From NCBI GenBank assembly GCA_947625615.1, contig CANQPB010000010.1:1-64000 (forward strand): DNA of 64,000 bases. Direction: 5' to 3'. The DNA is from an uncultured Clostridia bacterium. Lineage in GTDB: Bacteria > Bacillota > Clostridia > Oscillospirales > Ruminococcaceae. The position numbers and the translations under genes are program-made. The notes under the pieces were generated by a model, which saw nothing but the letters and a program-made list of their open reading frames with translations, was not told the origin of the DNA and made no database searches. Within the stretch, counting starts at the first letter, position 1. The number at the start of each line of letters is the position of its first letter. Positions 42,331 to 51,790 of the stretch are shown here, piece after piece.

Positions 42331-43599
42331 TCAAAGTTTTAGAATGCCGTCTTCCGTCATTTTCTGAGCGGCAAGGATAATTCCCATTCTTCCGGTGGGG
42401 TAGGTTATTCCGCCCTGAAGCCATGCGGCGTAGGGCTCGCGGATAGGCGCGTCGGCCGAAAGCTCTATCGAGGCGCCCATTGTGAACGCCCCCGCGGCCA
42501 TTATCACCTTGGATTCGTAGCCGGGAGTTTCGACCGCCTCGGGAACGACGAAGCTGTCTATCGGCCCGCCGCTCTGGATACCCCTGATAAAGGAGCAGAG
42601 CGTTTTTTCGTCCTTCAAAAGGATCGATGCGATGATGTCGGCCCGCGGCGCGCCGGGCTCGGGGAGAGTTTTGTAGCCGAGCATTCCGAAAAGCCTGCAT
42701 GCGAAGACTGACGTCTTCACGGCGTTGGCAACCGTCTGCGGGGCGAGGAAAAATCCCAGGAACATTTCGCGGTTCTGGTGCAAAGTGGCGCCGATTTCCT
42801 TTCCCATGCCGACGCAGGTGAGGCGGTTGGCGCAAAGCTCGATGAGATCCTTTCTGCCGGCGATGTAGCCGCCGGTCGAGGCTATTCCCCCGCCGGGATT
42901 TTTGATCATCGAGCCCATCATTATGTCTGCGCCGACGTCGGTGGGCTCAAGCCTGTCGACAAATTCGCCGTAGCAGTTGTCCACCATGATAACGGCCTCG
43001 GGCTCGGCGGCTCTCACCGCCTTTATGATCTTTTCAATGTCGGCCACCGTGTAGGAGGGGCGGGTGGAATATCCGCGCGAGCGCTGTATGTACGCTATCT
43101 TCGCGCCCTTTACCCTCTCGGAAATCCGGGCAAGATCGGGCATGCCGTTTTCAAGAAGCTCCACTTCCTCATATTCGACGCCGAAGTCCTTAAGGCTTCC
43201 CATTCCGGGGCTGCCGCGCTTTCCGACTATCTCCTCAAGGGTGTCGTAGGGGGCGCCGGTGCACATCAAAAGCCTGTCGCCCGGCCTGAGAACGCCGTAA
43301 AGCGCCGTGGATATGGTGTGGGTGCCGTTGACGAAATTGAAGCGCACAAGAGCGTCCTCGGCGCCGAAAGCGTCGGCGTAAACTCTGTCCAAAAGATCGC
43401 GCCCGACGTCGTCATAGCCGTAGCCGGTGGTTCCGTGAAGGGCGGTCTCGGGGACTTTGTTCTTTATGAACGCCGCGAGCACCTTTTCTCCGTTGTGCCG
43501 GGCGATTCCGTCAATTCTTTCAAATTCCGCCGAGCAGGCTTCCTCGGCTCTGCGTGCGAGATCTTCAAGCCTTGGGTCAATCTTGAAAAAATCCGTCAT
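42331..43599 (-). CDS. Methionine gamma-lyase/aluminium-resistance family PLP protein
   Basis: This 422-aa protein belongs to PF06838 (YnbB-like, 'aluminium resistance'). It has GTTGYGYDDVGRD near the N-terminus, TGAPYDTLEEIVG, VDNCYGEFVDRLEP with the PLP-stacking/Asp region, and MGSMIKNPGGGIASTGGY with the PLP lysine. The family is fold-type I and related to cystathionine/methionine gamma-lyases, but its true substrate is not established. The ATG at 43599 lies seven bases after AGGAG; an in-frame ATG at 43605 is too close to it. It is embedded in the murD-hprK operon, 16 bp ahead of hprK. Confidence 0.9.
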   Translation of the reverse strand: MTDFFKIDPRLEDLARRAEEACSAEFERIDGIARHNGEKVLAAFIKNKVPETALHGTTGYGYDDVGRDLLDRVYADAFGAEDALVRFNFVNGTHTISTALYGVLRPGDRLLMCTGAPYDTLEEIVGKRGSPGMGSLKDFGVEYEEVELLENGMPDLARISERVKGAKIAYIQRSRGYSTRPSYTVADIEKIIKAVRAAEPEAVIMVDNCYGEFVDRLEPTDVGADIMMGSMIKNPGGGIASTGGYIAGRKDLIELCANRLTCVGMGKEIGATLHQNREMFLGFFLAPQTVANAVKTSVFACRLFGMLGYKTLPEPGAPRADIIASILLKDEKTLCSFIRGIQSGGPIDSFVVPEAVETPGYESKVIMAAGAFTMGASIELSADAPIREPYAAWLQGGITYPTGRMGIILAAQKMTEDGILKL

Positions 43600-43617
43600 A
43601 TTCATTCTCCTGTTTGT

Positions 43618-44340
43618 TTATTTTCTTAGGTAGATTCTGTCCCGGCCGATCTCGGTGCAGCCGATCTCACGGTAAAAGCCGGCGGAATCCTCATTTGCGC
43701 AAAGATAGCATTTAAGGCCGCCGTCGCTTAAAAGCTTTGCCGCGCCCCTGACGAGCGTTCGCGCCATGCCCTTTCCCCTGTCGGCCGAGGGGGTGGCGAC
43801 GTCGGTGATATATGCGCGGCCGCCGTCGGAAAACCTGACCGTCAGGACGGAGGTTTTATATCCGTAAAGGGCGGAGCGGCGGGAATTTACGCGCTTTAAG
43901 GTGTCGGTGAGCCAAAGGCCGTAGTCGGCGTCGCGGCCCTCGTAGACCGTTTTGAAAACGGCTTCGGGATCCGGCGCAAAGATCCCCTCGGCGGTGTCGG
44001 CGGGAGGGATCCCGAAAAAGATCCTCTCCTCGGCGCGAAAGCCGGAAAATCCCTTTGCGGGCGCAAGCTCCCGCGGGAGCTCAACGCTTTCGGGCGAGGC
44101 GAAATCGATGAATTCCGAAAGCTCGTGCTTTGCCTCGCCGAGGTGGGCGCCCTCGTAAAAATCGGCGACGGCGGAGCCGTTGAACAGGCAGACGACACCT
44201 GCGCGCCTGCGGTATTTTATCTCATAAAATCGGCAGAAATCGTAGCCGGCGCCGTAAACGGCAAGATGGGCGCGTATAAGCCCGGAGTAGTGCGAGGCGC
44301 GAAGCGAGGCGCCGTCGAGCTGCTCAAGAAGCTTTATCAT
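43618..44340 (-). CDS. GNAT family N-acetyltransferase
   Basis: This 240-aa protein is a two-domain GNAT. The C-terminal ~90 residues contain the acetyl-CoA loop pattern in VATPSADRGKGMARTLV (R/Q-x-x-G-x-G/A) and a final DSAGFYREIGCTEIG segment. The N-terminal ~140 residues are a second, degenerate domain. Substrate is unknown. Its ATG overlaps the murD stop by 4 bp, and the aluminium-resistance-family gene follows after 18 bp. Confidence 0.82.
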   Translation of the reverse strand: MIKLLEQLDGASLRASHYSGLIRAHLAVYGAGYDFCRFYEIKYRRRAGVVCLFNGSAVADFYEGAHLGEAKHELSEFIDFASPESVELPRELAPAKGFSGFRAEERIFFGIPPADTAEGIFAPDPEAVFKTVYEGRDADYGLWLTDTLKRVNSRRSALYGYKTSVLTVRFSDGGRAYITDVATPSADRGKGMARTLVRGAAKLLSDGGLKCYLCANEDSAGFYREIGCTEIGRDRIYLRK

Positions 44341-45749
44341 TTTGACGGCCTTGCGGGAGCAAGCGAATTGACTATTGCCTTGAAATCGCGGCCGCGGGCC
44401 TCGAAATTGGGATACATGTCAAAGGAGGCGCAGGCGGGCGACAGCGAAACGACGTCGCCGGGATTTGCCGCCGAGCGGGCAAGCTCCACGGCGTTGCGCA
44501 TTGACGAGGCGTGAAGTATCTTAAGCTTCTCGGGATCGTAAAGCGGGGTTTCGGTGACCGCCTTTTCTATCTTTTCGGCGGTGGCGCCCATTAAGACGAG
44601 CACCTTTACGAATTCGTTCACAGGGCCGGCAAGCGGCTCGAAGGGGATCTTCTTGTCATATCCGCCGGCGATGACTATTATCTTTCTCTTGAACGAGCGC
44701 AGGCCGGCGATCACGCGGGTGGGGCTTGAGGCTATCGAATCGTTGTAGTATTTCACGCCGTCGAGCTCGCGGACAAATTCTATGCGGTGCTCGACGCCGC
44801 CGAAGGAGCGCGCCACCTTGCAGATTGACCTCAGCGAGACGTCGCCCCAGACCGCGCATATTGCGGCGAGGTAGTTTTCGACGTTGTGGTCGCCCGGAAT
44901 GCGTATCTCGGAGGCGGGAATTATTTTTACCGACTTGCGGCCGTCGCTGTAGCACAAAATCCCGTCGGGATCCAGATAGGCGCCGACTTCAGGCTTCTTA
45001 GTTCTTGAAAACAGGCTGAGGCTTCCGCGGACGCGGTCTTTAAGGTTCATGGTCTCGGCGTTGTCAAAATTTAAAACGGTGCGGGAAAAAGCGCTCTGGT
45101 GGTCGAGGATATTGCACTTCGCGCCAATGTATTCCTCCATGGTGCCGTGGACGTCGAGATGATTCGGAGAGATGTTGGTTATCACGGCGACGTCGGGCGA
45201 CTGGCGCATCGAAATGAGCTGAAAGCTTGAAAGCTCGACGACCGCGTAGTCGTCCTCGGAGATGCTTTCGATTCTGGGCAGAAGGGCCTTGCCGATGTTT
45301 CCGCCGAGCCAGACGGTGTAGCCCTCGGCCTTCAGAAATTCCGAGATGAGGGTGGTCGTGGTGGTCTTGCCGTCCGAGCCGGTGACTGCAAAGATGCGGC
45401 AGGGGCAAAGCTCGAAAAAGCTCTCCATTTCGCTGGTGACGACGACGCCGTGCTCGCGGACTCTGACAAGGCGGGGATCGTTGTAATACATTCCCGGGGT
45501 GCGGTAAACTATGTCGAAGCTTTCAAGGGAATCAAGGTAGCCCTCGCCGGTGACGAATTTTGCGCCGCCGCCACGAAGCTTTTCAAGCAGCTCGGGATCG
45601 TATTTGTCTTCGGTCTTGCGGTCGAGAACCGTTACGTCTATCCCCTTTTGCAAAAAAAGGGCTATCAGCTCGTTATGGCTGACACCGGTGCCGATAAAGG
45701 CGACCTTTTTGTCCTTAAGTCCTTCAAAAAAACGTGCTGTTTTGCTCAT
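44337..45749 (-). CDS. murD: UDP-N-acetylmuramoyl-L-alanine--D-glutamate ligase
   Basis: This 470-aa Mur ligase adds D-Glu to UDP-MurNAc-L-Ala. Visible motifs are the N-terminal Rossmann segment KKVAFIGTGVSHNELI, the ATP loop VTGSDGKTTTTTLI, NISPNHLDVHGTMEEY, the Mur-ligase HRIEF and YNDSIASSPTRV, and the C-terminal GGYDKKIPF. It is the first gene of a five-gene operon (murD, GNAT, aluminium-resistance-like, hprK, PHP) behind a good promoter. Confidence 0.95.
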   Translation of the reverse strand: MSKTARFFEGLKDKKVAFIGTGVSHNELIALFLQKGIDVTVLDRKTEDKYDPELLEKLRGGGAKFVTGEGYLDSLESFDIVYRTPGMYYNDPRLVRVREHGVVVTSEMESFFELCPCRIFAVTGSDGKTTTTTLISEFLKAEGYTVWLGGNIGKALLPRIESISEDDYAVVELSSFQLISMRQSPDVAVITNISPNHLDVHGTMEEYIGAKCNILDHQSAFSRTVLNFDNAETMNLKDRVRGSLSLFSRTKKPEVGAYLDPDGILCYSDGRKSVKIIPASEIRIPGDHNVENYLAAICAVWGDVSLRSICKVARSFGGVEHRIEFVRELDGVKYYNDSIASSPTRVIAGLRSFKRKIIVIAGGYDKKIPFEPLAGPVNEFVKVLVLMGATAEKIEKAVTETPLYDPEKLKILHASSMRNAVELARSAANPGDVVSLSPACASFDMYPNFEARGRDFKAIVNSLAPARPSK

Positions 45750-45822
45750 ATAAGGAAATCCTCTCTGTAATTTTTCTGCGGAATTTTATCTGAGGCGAAG
45801 ACGCCGAATCTATCCCGCATAT

Positions 45823-45851
45823 ATTATATAATATTTTTTCGGAAATTTCAA
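45823..45851 (-). promoter_or_regulatory. Promoter of the murD-hprK operon
   Basis: On the minus strand TTGAAA (45851-45846) and a consensus TATAAT (45828-45823) are 17 bp apart, about 75 bp from the murD start. Confidence 0.8.
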
Positions 45852-45943
45852 CCTCTCGCGGAGCAATTCTTTGGTCAAATTCAAAAAAGAATTCCCGGCA
45901 AAGGGTCGTTTTTTGTATGAAATGAAAAATTATTTTTTTATTA

Positions 45944-45972
45944 TTGTAATAGGTAGGAAAAAGTATTATAAT
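45944..45972 (+). promoter_or_regulatory. Promoter of the potABCD operon
   Basis: TTGTAA (45944-45949) and a consensus TATAAT (45967-45972) are 17 bp apart, about 65 bp before the potA start. It is divergent from the murD promoter. Confidence 0.8.
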
Positions 45973-46038
45973 GTAGGCGTCGGAAAATGGGTCAGTCCGG
46001 CGGTAATCTATCTAACGAAAAGGAGACAAAGAAAGTAA

Positions 46039-47085
46039 TTGGAAAATACTATCATCAGTCTGCGAAACGCTGTCGTTGAGTATGACGGGGAAAAGATTCT
46101 TAAGAACATCTCCCTCGACATCATCGACAAACAGTTCGTAACTCTTCTGGGGCCGTCGGGTTGCGGCAAGACTACAACCCTGCGTATCATCGGGGGCTTT
46201 GCCGAAATGGCAAGCGGTGAACTATTTTTTAACGGTGTTAATATCAAAAATCTTCCTCCCCATAAGCGGCAGGTCAACACCGTATTTCAGAAGTATGCGC
46301 TGTTTCCGCACCTTAACATCTTTGAAAACATCGCATTCGGACTCAGAATTCAGAAGCTTCCTGAAGAAGAGATCAAAAAAAGAGTTGAGGAAATGCTTGA
46401 GCTGGTAAATATGCGCGGCTACGAAAAGCGTTCCATCAATTCGCTGTCAGGCGGACAGCAGCAGCGCATAGCTATTGCGCGCGCGCTGGTGAACCGCCCG
46501 AAGGTTTTGCTGCTGGACGAGCCCCTTGGTGCGCTCGACCTTAAGCTGCGCAAGGACATGCAGATTGAGCTTAAGAGAATGCAGCAGGATCTCGAAATCA
46601 CATTCATCTATGTCACACACGATCAGGAAGAAGCTCTGACCATGTCGGACACCGTGGTTGTTATGCGGGACGGCATGATTCAACAGATAGGTACTCCGCA
46701 GGACATTTACAACGAGCCGAAAAACGCGTTTGTCGCGGACTTTATCGGCGAATCGAACATCATCGACGGAATTATGCGCCGCGACTTTGCGGTGGAATTC
46801 GCTGGAAAGGAATTTGTCTGCGTTGACAGCGGCTTTGAAAAGGACGAGCTTGTCGACGTGGTTATCCGCCCCGAAGACATCAAGGTTGTCCCTCAGTCCG
46901 AGGGAGCCATTGTAGGCGTAGTCGAGAGCACGATATTCAAGGGGGTTCACTACGAGATAAGCGTAGACGCCCTCGGATACAAATGGATAATCCAGTCGAC
47001 CAGAAGCGAGGAGGTCGGCTCGATAATCGGCATGAACATCACGCCGGAGGATATCCACATTATGCATAAGACGGAGGACGAATGA
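46039..47085 (+). CDS. potA: Spermidine/putrescine ABC transporter ATP-binding protein
   Basis: This 348-aa ABC ATPase has [17 protein letters not shown] (Walker A), the Q-loop [25 protein letters not shown] (signature), [11 protein letters not shown] (Walker B) and an H-loop [12 protein letters not shown]-terminal TOBE domain of ~100 residues follows. It energises polyamine uptake. The start is TTG at 46039; AGGAG lies about 13 bases upstream, a longer gap than usual, and no ATG fits the alignment better. It is first in a potABCD operon with overlapping genes. Confidence 0.94.
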   Translation: MENTIISLRNAVVEYDGEKILKNISLDIIDKQFVTLLGPSGCGKTTTLRIIGGFAEMASGELFFNGVNIKNLPPHKRQVNTVFQKYALFPHLNIFENIAFGLRIQKLPEEEIKKRVEEMLELVNMRGYEKRSINSLSGGQQQRIAIARALVNRPKVLLLDEPLGALDLKLRKDMQIELKRMQQDLEITFIYVTHDQEEALTMSDTVVVMRDGMIQQIGTPQDIYNEPKNAFVADFIGESNIIDGIMRRDFAVEFAGKEFVCVDSGFEKDELVDVVIRPEDIKVVPQSEGAIVGVVESTIFKGVHYEISVDALGYKWIIQSTRSEEVGSIIGMNITPEDIHIMHKTEDE

Positions 47086-47894
47086 TGAAGGCTCCGAAGG
47101 CTCTTGCAATTCCCTACGCCGTTTGGGTGCTTATATTCACCGTCGTGCCTCTCGCTTTGGTAATAGGCTTTGCCTTTACCGGCTCTGACGGCAAGATCAC
47201 CCTTGAAAACATATTCGCCATGTCGGACTATATGGCGGTTTTATTCCGCTCGATTCTCTTTGCCATAGTCGCGACGGTGATATGTCTTGTAATAGCCTTT
47301 CCCGCGGCATACATAATCTCCCGGGCGAGCGCTATAAATCAGTCCACTTTTATAGTTCTGCTCATGGTGCCGATGTGGATAAACTTTTTGCTCCGCACCT
47401 ACGCATGGATGACCCTTTTGGAGCAGAACGGCCTTATAAACAAGCTTTTGGGGCTTATCGGCCTCGGGCCGTATAACCTTATAAATAATTCCGGCGCCGT
47501 TATTTTGGGCATGGTCTATAACTACCTGCCGTTCATGATACTTCCCCTCTACTCGGTGATGGTAAAAATAGATCACAGCATAATCGAGGCCGCGCAGGAT
47601 CTCGGTTCGAACAAGGCAAGACTTGTGAGAAAGGTTCTTCTGCCTCTTTCCATGCCCGGAATTTCCACCGGCGTTATCGCGGTATTCGTCCCTTCGGTTT
47701 CCACGTTCATCATCTCAAGAATGCTGGGCGGAGGCACCAACGACCTTATCGGCGATATCATTGAAATGCAGTTTTCCGGCAACTCCTACAATCCGCATCT
47801 TGGCTCGGCCATGGCGCTGGTTCTCATGATCATCGTTCTGTTCATGATGAGCCTCTTTAATCAGTTCGGTTCGGAGGAGGACGTTGTGCTGTGA
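47085..47894 (+). CDS. potB: Spermidine/putrescine ABC transporter permease PotB
   Basis: This 269-aa protein has six membrane helices and the binding-protein-dependent permease EAA loop at EAAQDLGSNKARLVRKVLLPLSMPGIS. It forms the channel with PotC. Two ATGs lie in tandem at 47082 and 47085; the second is seven bases after GGAGG and overlaps the potA stop codon (TGATG), so it is preferred. Confidence 0.93.
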   Translation: MKAPKALAIPYAVWVLIFTVVPLALVIGFAFTGSDGKITLENIFAMSDYMAVLFRSILFAIVATVICLVIAFPAAYIISRASAINQSTFIVLLMVPMWINFLLRTYAWMTLLEQNGLINKLLGLIGLGPYNLINNSGAVILGMVYNYLPFMILPLYSVMVKIDHSIIEAAQDLGSNKARLVRKVLLPLSMPGISTGVIAVFVPSVSTFIISRMLGGGTNDLIGDIIEMQFSGNSYNPHLGSAMALVLMIIVLFMMSLFNQFGSEEDVVL

Positions 47895-48706
47895 AATCTT
47901 TATCTTCAAAAATTTACATGTATCTTCTCTACATATTCCTCTATCTGCCCATTCTCGTTTTGGTGGTGTTTTCCTTCAACCAGTCTAAATCGAGGGCAAA
48001 CTGGACGGGCTTTACCCTTCACTGGTATGCCGACCTGTTCAGGGACGAGAGGATTCTGACCGCGCTGATGAATACCGTTATCGTGGCGGTCTGCGCTTCG
48101 GTCTTCGCGACGGTTCTCGGAACGATGGCGGCGCTCGGCATTCACAGCATGCGTAAGACCGGCCGGGCAATCCTTATGGGCGCCACATATATCCCGGTTA
48201 TCAATCCCGAGATCATCATGGGTATCTCTTTGATGATCCTGTTTCGGTTCTTTGCGACGCATTTTCACATTCAGTTCGGCTTTGTTACGCTTATTCTTGC
48301 GCACATAAGCTTTGACGTTCCCTATGTCATCTACAACGTGCTGCCGAAGCTTAGGGCGATGAACCCGAACCTCGTCGAGGCGGCGCAGGATCTCGGCTGC
48401 AACCCGCGTCAGGCGTTCTTCAAGGCGGTTATCCCCGAGATCATGCCGGGCATATTCTCCGGATTTCTGATGGCGATGACCTATTCCGTCGACGACTTCG
48501 TGGTCTCTTACTTCACCTCCGGCACGAACGTCGAGCCGCTGTCCGTCACTATCGAATCTATGACGAGGGTAAAGGTGTCTCCCAAGATAAACGCCCTCTC
48601 GGCGATAATCTTCGTCGTGATCGCCGCCATTATGGTGATACGCAACGTACTTGAGAACAGAAAGCTCCGCCGCGATCTCGCCCTTTCACGGGCGGCAAGG
48701 CAGTAA
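47891..48706 (+). CDS. potC: Spermidine/putrescine ABC transporter permease PotC
   Basis: This 271-aa protein has six membrane helices, the opening YLLYIFLYLPILVLVVFSFN usual for PotC, and an EAA loop at EAAQDLGCNPRQAFFKAVIPEIMPGI. It starts with GTG at 47891, overlapping the potB stop codon (GTGA), with AGGAGGA nine bases upstream. It is the second half of the polyamine permease. Confidence 0.94.
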   Translation: MKSLSSKIYMYLLYIFLYLPILVLVVFSFNQSKSRANWTGFTLHWYADLFRDERILTALMNTVIVAVCASVFATVLGTMAALGIHSMRKTGRAILMGATYIPVINPEIIMGISLMILFRFFATHFHIQFGFVTLILAHISFDVPYVIYNVLPKLRAMNPNLVEAAQDLGCNPRQAFFKAVIPEIMPGIFSGFLMAMTYSVDDFVVSYFTSGTNVEPLSVTIESMTRVKVSPKINALSAIIFVVIAAIMVIRNVLENRKLRRDLALSRAARQ

Positions 48707-48719
48707 AGGGGGCGGGCGA

Positions 48720-49979
48720 ATGAAAAGATTTCTTGTCATTTTAACGCTTTTGGCGCTCGTGCTCTCGATGTCGGGCTGCGGCGCGCCCTCTGCCGAAGAC
48801 GAAAGGCCCTCAAAAGACGAAATACTTGAGGAATTCGGGCTCGACCCCGAGCTCTTCTCGGACTACGACTACGACAGGCTTTACGGGCAGGAGATAACCC
48901 TTAACGTGGCCAACTGGGGCGAATATATGTCGATAAACGACGACGAGACCGTCGACGTGAACGACGTGTTTGAGGCGCTCACCGGAATTGAGGTAAACTA
49001 CAAAACCTACGCTTCGAACGAAACGCTTTACTCGAAGCTTCTTTCCGGCGGCGCAACCTATGACATTGTCATACCCTCAGACTACATGATATCTAAGATG
49101 ATCTCAGAGGGAATGCTTCAAAAGCTCGACTGGGAGAATATCCCGAACGTCTCGAACATCATGCCGAGCTTTTTGAACGCGCAGTACGACCCCGACGACG
49201 AATATTCGGTGCCCTATCTCTGGGGAACGGTATGCATTATCTACAACACCACCATGGTGGACGATGAAATAGATTCGTGGGGAGCCCTCTGGGACGAAAA
49301 ATACGCGGGGAACATTCTTATGTTCAACAACCCGCGCGACGCATTCGGCATAGCGCAGGCATATCTCGGCTACAGCCTTAACACCGAAAATCACGCCGAG
49401 CTCGACCGCTGCTTCGATCTTTTAAGACAGCAGAAGGAGATCGTTCAGGGATACGTCATGGACGAGATCTTCGACAAGATGGAGGGCGGCTCGGCGGCCA
49501 TAGCGCCTTATTACGCCGGCGACGCCGTTACCATGTGCGACGACAACCCCGACCTCGCCTACGTTATCCCGAAAGAGGGCACAAACTGGTTTGTCGACGC
49601 GATATGCATTCCCACCACCGCCGAAAACAAAGAGGCCGCGGAGATGTATATAAACTTTCTCTGCGAGGCCGAAATAGCGCTTGCAAACTGTGATTACGTC
49701 GGCTACTCTACGCCGAATTCCGCGGCGTATAACCTTTTGGACGACGACGTTAAGGCCGACGAAAAGAGATATCCGCCCGACGAATTTTTGGCGGAGCACA
49801 CCGAAGTCTTCGTAAACCTCTCGGACGACGCCAACGCCTATATGCAGAGCCTCTGGAATCAGCTTAAGATAGACAGCTCGAACGTATGGTTCGTGCCGGT
49901 GTTCCTTATAGGCCTTGTGGCCGCCACCGTTTTCGTGAACGTATGGCGCGCCCGCAAGAAAAAACGGGACAGCTACTGA
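48720..49979 (+). CDS. potD: Spermidine/putrescine-binding lipoprotein PotD with C-terminal membrane helix
   Basis: This 419-aa protein has a lipoprotein signal (MKRFLVILTLLALVLSMSGC, lipidated Cys about residue 20). A PotD/PotF solute-binding fold follows: LNVANWGEYM, FEALTGIEVNYKTYASNE, YDIVIPSDYM, PYLWGTVCIIYNT and VIPKEGTNWFVDA. After the fold comes a hydrophobic helix (VWFVPVFLIGLVAATVFVNVW) and a basic tail, not usual for this family. The open frame begins 23 residues earlier within potC; the lipobox and AAGGGGG support 48720. It completes the uptake system. Confidence 0.93.
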   Translation: MKRFLVILTLLALVLSMSGCGAPSAEDERPSKDEILEEFGLDPELFSDYDYDRLYGQEITLNVANWGEYMSINDDETVDVNDVFEALTGIEVNYKTYASNETLYSKLLSGGATYDIVIPSDYMISKMISEGMLQKLDWENIPNVSNIMPSFLNAQYDPDDEYSVPYLWGTVCIIYNTTMVDDEIDSWGALWDEKYAGNILMFNNPRDAFGIAQAYLGYSLNTENHAELDRCFDLLRQQKEIVQGYVMDEIFDKMEGGSAAIAPYYAGDAVTMCDDNPDLAYVIPKEGTNWFVDAICIPTTAENKEAAEMYINFLCEAEIALANCDYVGYSTPNSAAYNLLDDDVKADEKRYPPDEFLAEHTEVFVNLSDDANAYMQSLWNQLKIDSSNVWFVPVFLIGLVAATVFVNVWRARKKKRDSY

Positions 49980-50055
49980 GAGGCTGATGCAGGATAAACA
50001 TGTTGAGATTCCTCGGCTGAGGTAAAATATTTTGCCCTAAGGGCAGGAGGTATTT

Positions 50056-51213
50056 ATGACAAAACGCAGAAAAACAGCGCAGGTCTTCAATCCAAACGTA
50101 AGCGTGGCGCCTTTGGGCATCATAGCTATGGACGGAGCCCGTGAGCTCGGCCGCAAGATAAACGATTATCTTGTCACCTGGGCGAGGCAATCGGGCCAGG
50201 ACATTGACACCTTCCTTATCCCCTGCAGATGTCCCCGCTTCCAGTCCGGCGACGCAAAGGCGCTGATAGAAAGCACAGTCCGCGGACTTGATCTATTCAT
50301 CATCTGCGACACGGGAAATTACAGCTGCACCTACCCCCTCTTCGGCCACGAAAATCACATGTCGCCCGACGACCACTACCAGGATCTGAAAAGAATAATC
50401 CAGGCGGCCGGCGGCAAGGCGCACCGCATTAACGTCATCATGCCAATTCTTTACGGCGGCAGACAGCACCGCCGCAGCTACCGCGAATCGCTCGACTGCG
50501 CATGGATGCTCCAGGAGCTGCAGTCAATGGGCGTTGAGAACATTCTCTCCTTCGACGCGCACGACCCACGCGTTCAGAACGCCGTTCCCCTCATGGGATT
50601 CGACAACATAATCCCCTCCTACCAGGTGCTCAAGGCGCTTATACACACCGTCGACGGGCTGGATCTTACAAAGGACAGCTTCATGGTGGTATCCCCCGAC
50701 GAGGGCGCCATGTCGAGAAACATGTACTACGCCTCTGTTCTCGGGGTGGATCTCGGAATGTTCTACAAGCGCCGCGACTACTCGGTCATCGTCAACGGCA
50801 GAAACCCCATAGTCGCCCACGAATACCTCGGAAACGACGTTGCCGGAAAGGATATATTCATCGCGGACGACCTTATCTCCTCGGGGGATTCGGTAATGGA
50901 TATAGCCAAAGAGCTTAAGGAGCGCAACGCGAGGCGCCTCTTTGCCTACGCCACCTACCCTATATTCACGAACGGGCTCTCGGCGTTCGATCAGGCCTAT
51001 GCCGACGGCCTCATCGCCGGAGTTTACGGGACAAACCTCAGCTACCTTAATCCCGATCTTATGGAGCGCGAGTGGTTCCACACGGTGGACTGCTCGAAAT
51101 ACGTTTCATACTTCGTGGCGGCGCTGAATCACGACATGTCGGTCAGCGACATCTTGGATCCGCATGAAAAAATAAGGCAGCTTCTTAAGGATCACAGCCA
51201 TATTATCGGCTGA
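50056..51213 (+). CDS. prs: Ribose-phosphate pyrophosphokinase (divergent PRPP synthetase)
   Basis: This 385-aa protein makes PRPP from ribose 5-phosphate and ATP. The core is recognisable: DxFI-type segments, HRINVIMPILYGGRQHRR, FDAHDPRVQNAVP (flexible loop/His region), VVSPDEGAMSR and the PRPP-binding loop IFIADDLISSGDSVMD. It is about 65 residues longer than the common ~315-320-aa PrsA, and the loop reads DDLISSGDS in place of the usual DDxIDTAGT. GGAGG precedes the ATG. It follows potD by 76 bp without a visible terminator. Confidence 0.85.
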   Translation: MTKRRKTAQVFNPNVSVAPLGIIAMDGARELGRKINDYLVTWARQSGQDIDTFLIPCRCPRFQSGDAKALIESTVRGLDLFIICDTGNYSCTYPLFGHENHMSPDDHYQDLKRIIQAAGGKAHRINVIMPILYGGRQHRRSYRESLDCAWMLQELQSMGVENILSFDAHDPRVQNAVPLMGFDNIIPSYQVLKALIHTVDGLDLTKDSFMVVSPDEGAMSRNMYYASVLGVDLGMFYKRRDYSVIVNGRNPIVAHEYLGNDVAGKDIFIADDLISSGDSVMDIAKELKERNARRLFAYATYPIFTNGLSAFDQAYADGLIAGVYGTNLSYLNPDLMEREWFHTVDCSKYVSYFVAALNHDMSVSDILDPHEKIRQLLKDHSHIIG

Positions 51214-51271
51214 GCGGGCATATAGTTATATCCCCCGCATTAAGCCGGAGCATTTATCAAGGAGGCAAAAC

Positions 51272-51772
51272 ATGCTTAAGGAATTTGATATCAAAACTCT
51301 TGAATTCAACCCGTTTAAGAGGATCGCCCGCGACTGGTGCCTTATAACCGCGGGACAAAAGGGCAGCTTTAACACCATGACCGCCTCGTGGGGCGGCGTG
51401 GGGATACTCTGGAACAAAGAGGTCGCCACTTGCTATATCCGCCCTCAGCGCTATACGAAGGAATTTGTCGACCGCGAGGAGCTTTTCACCCTAAGCTTCT
51501 TCCCGGACGGCTGCAGAAAGGCGCTCAACCTTTGCGGAACGGTTTCGGGCCGCGACCATGACAAGCCCGCCGAGGCGGGTATTACCCCGGTTTTCTCGGA
51601 CGGAACGGTATGGTTTGAAGAGGCGAATCTCGTTTTAGTATGCCGAAAGCTTTACGCCCAGCCGATGACCGAGGAAAGCTTTATCGACAAAAAGGTGCTT
51701 TCGCAGAACTACCCCGCCATGGATCTTCACACAATTTACATCGGAGAGATCGTGAAGGCATATAAAGCCTGA
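51272..51772 (+). CDS. Flavin reductase-like (DIM6/NTAB) protein
   Basis: This 166-aa protein has the FMN-binding split barrel of the flavin reductase family: a start IKTLEFNPFKRIARDWCLITAG, then FNTMTASWGGVGILWNKE with the FMN phosphate segment and CYIRPQRYTKEFVD. The physiological electron acceptor is not defined; some members bind FMN and reduce it with NAD(P)H. AAGGAGG lies before the ATG. The Ca2+ ATPase gene follows after 71 bp that hold a terminator-like hairpin. Confidence 0.85.
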   Translation: MLKEFDIKTLEFNPFKRIARDWCLITAGQKGSFNTMTASWGGVGILWNKEVATCYIRPQRYTKEFVDREELFTLSFFPDGCRKALNLCGTVSGRDHDKPAEAGITPVFSDGTVWFEEANLVLVCRKLYAQPMTEESFIDKKVLSQNYPAMDLHTIYIGEIVKAYKA

Positions 51773-51790
51773 CAGGCTGTCATAAAATTC

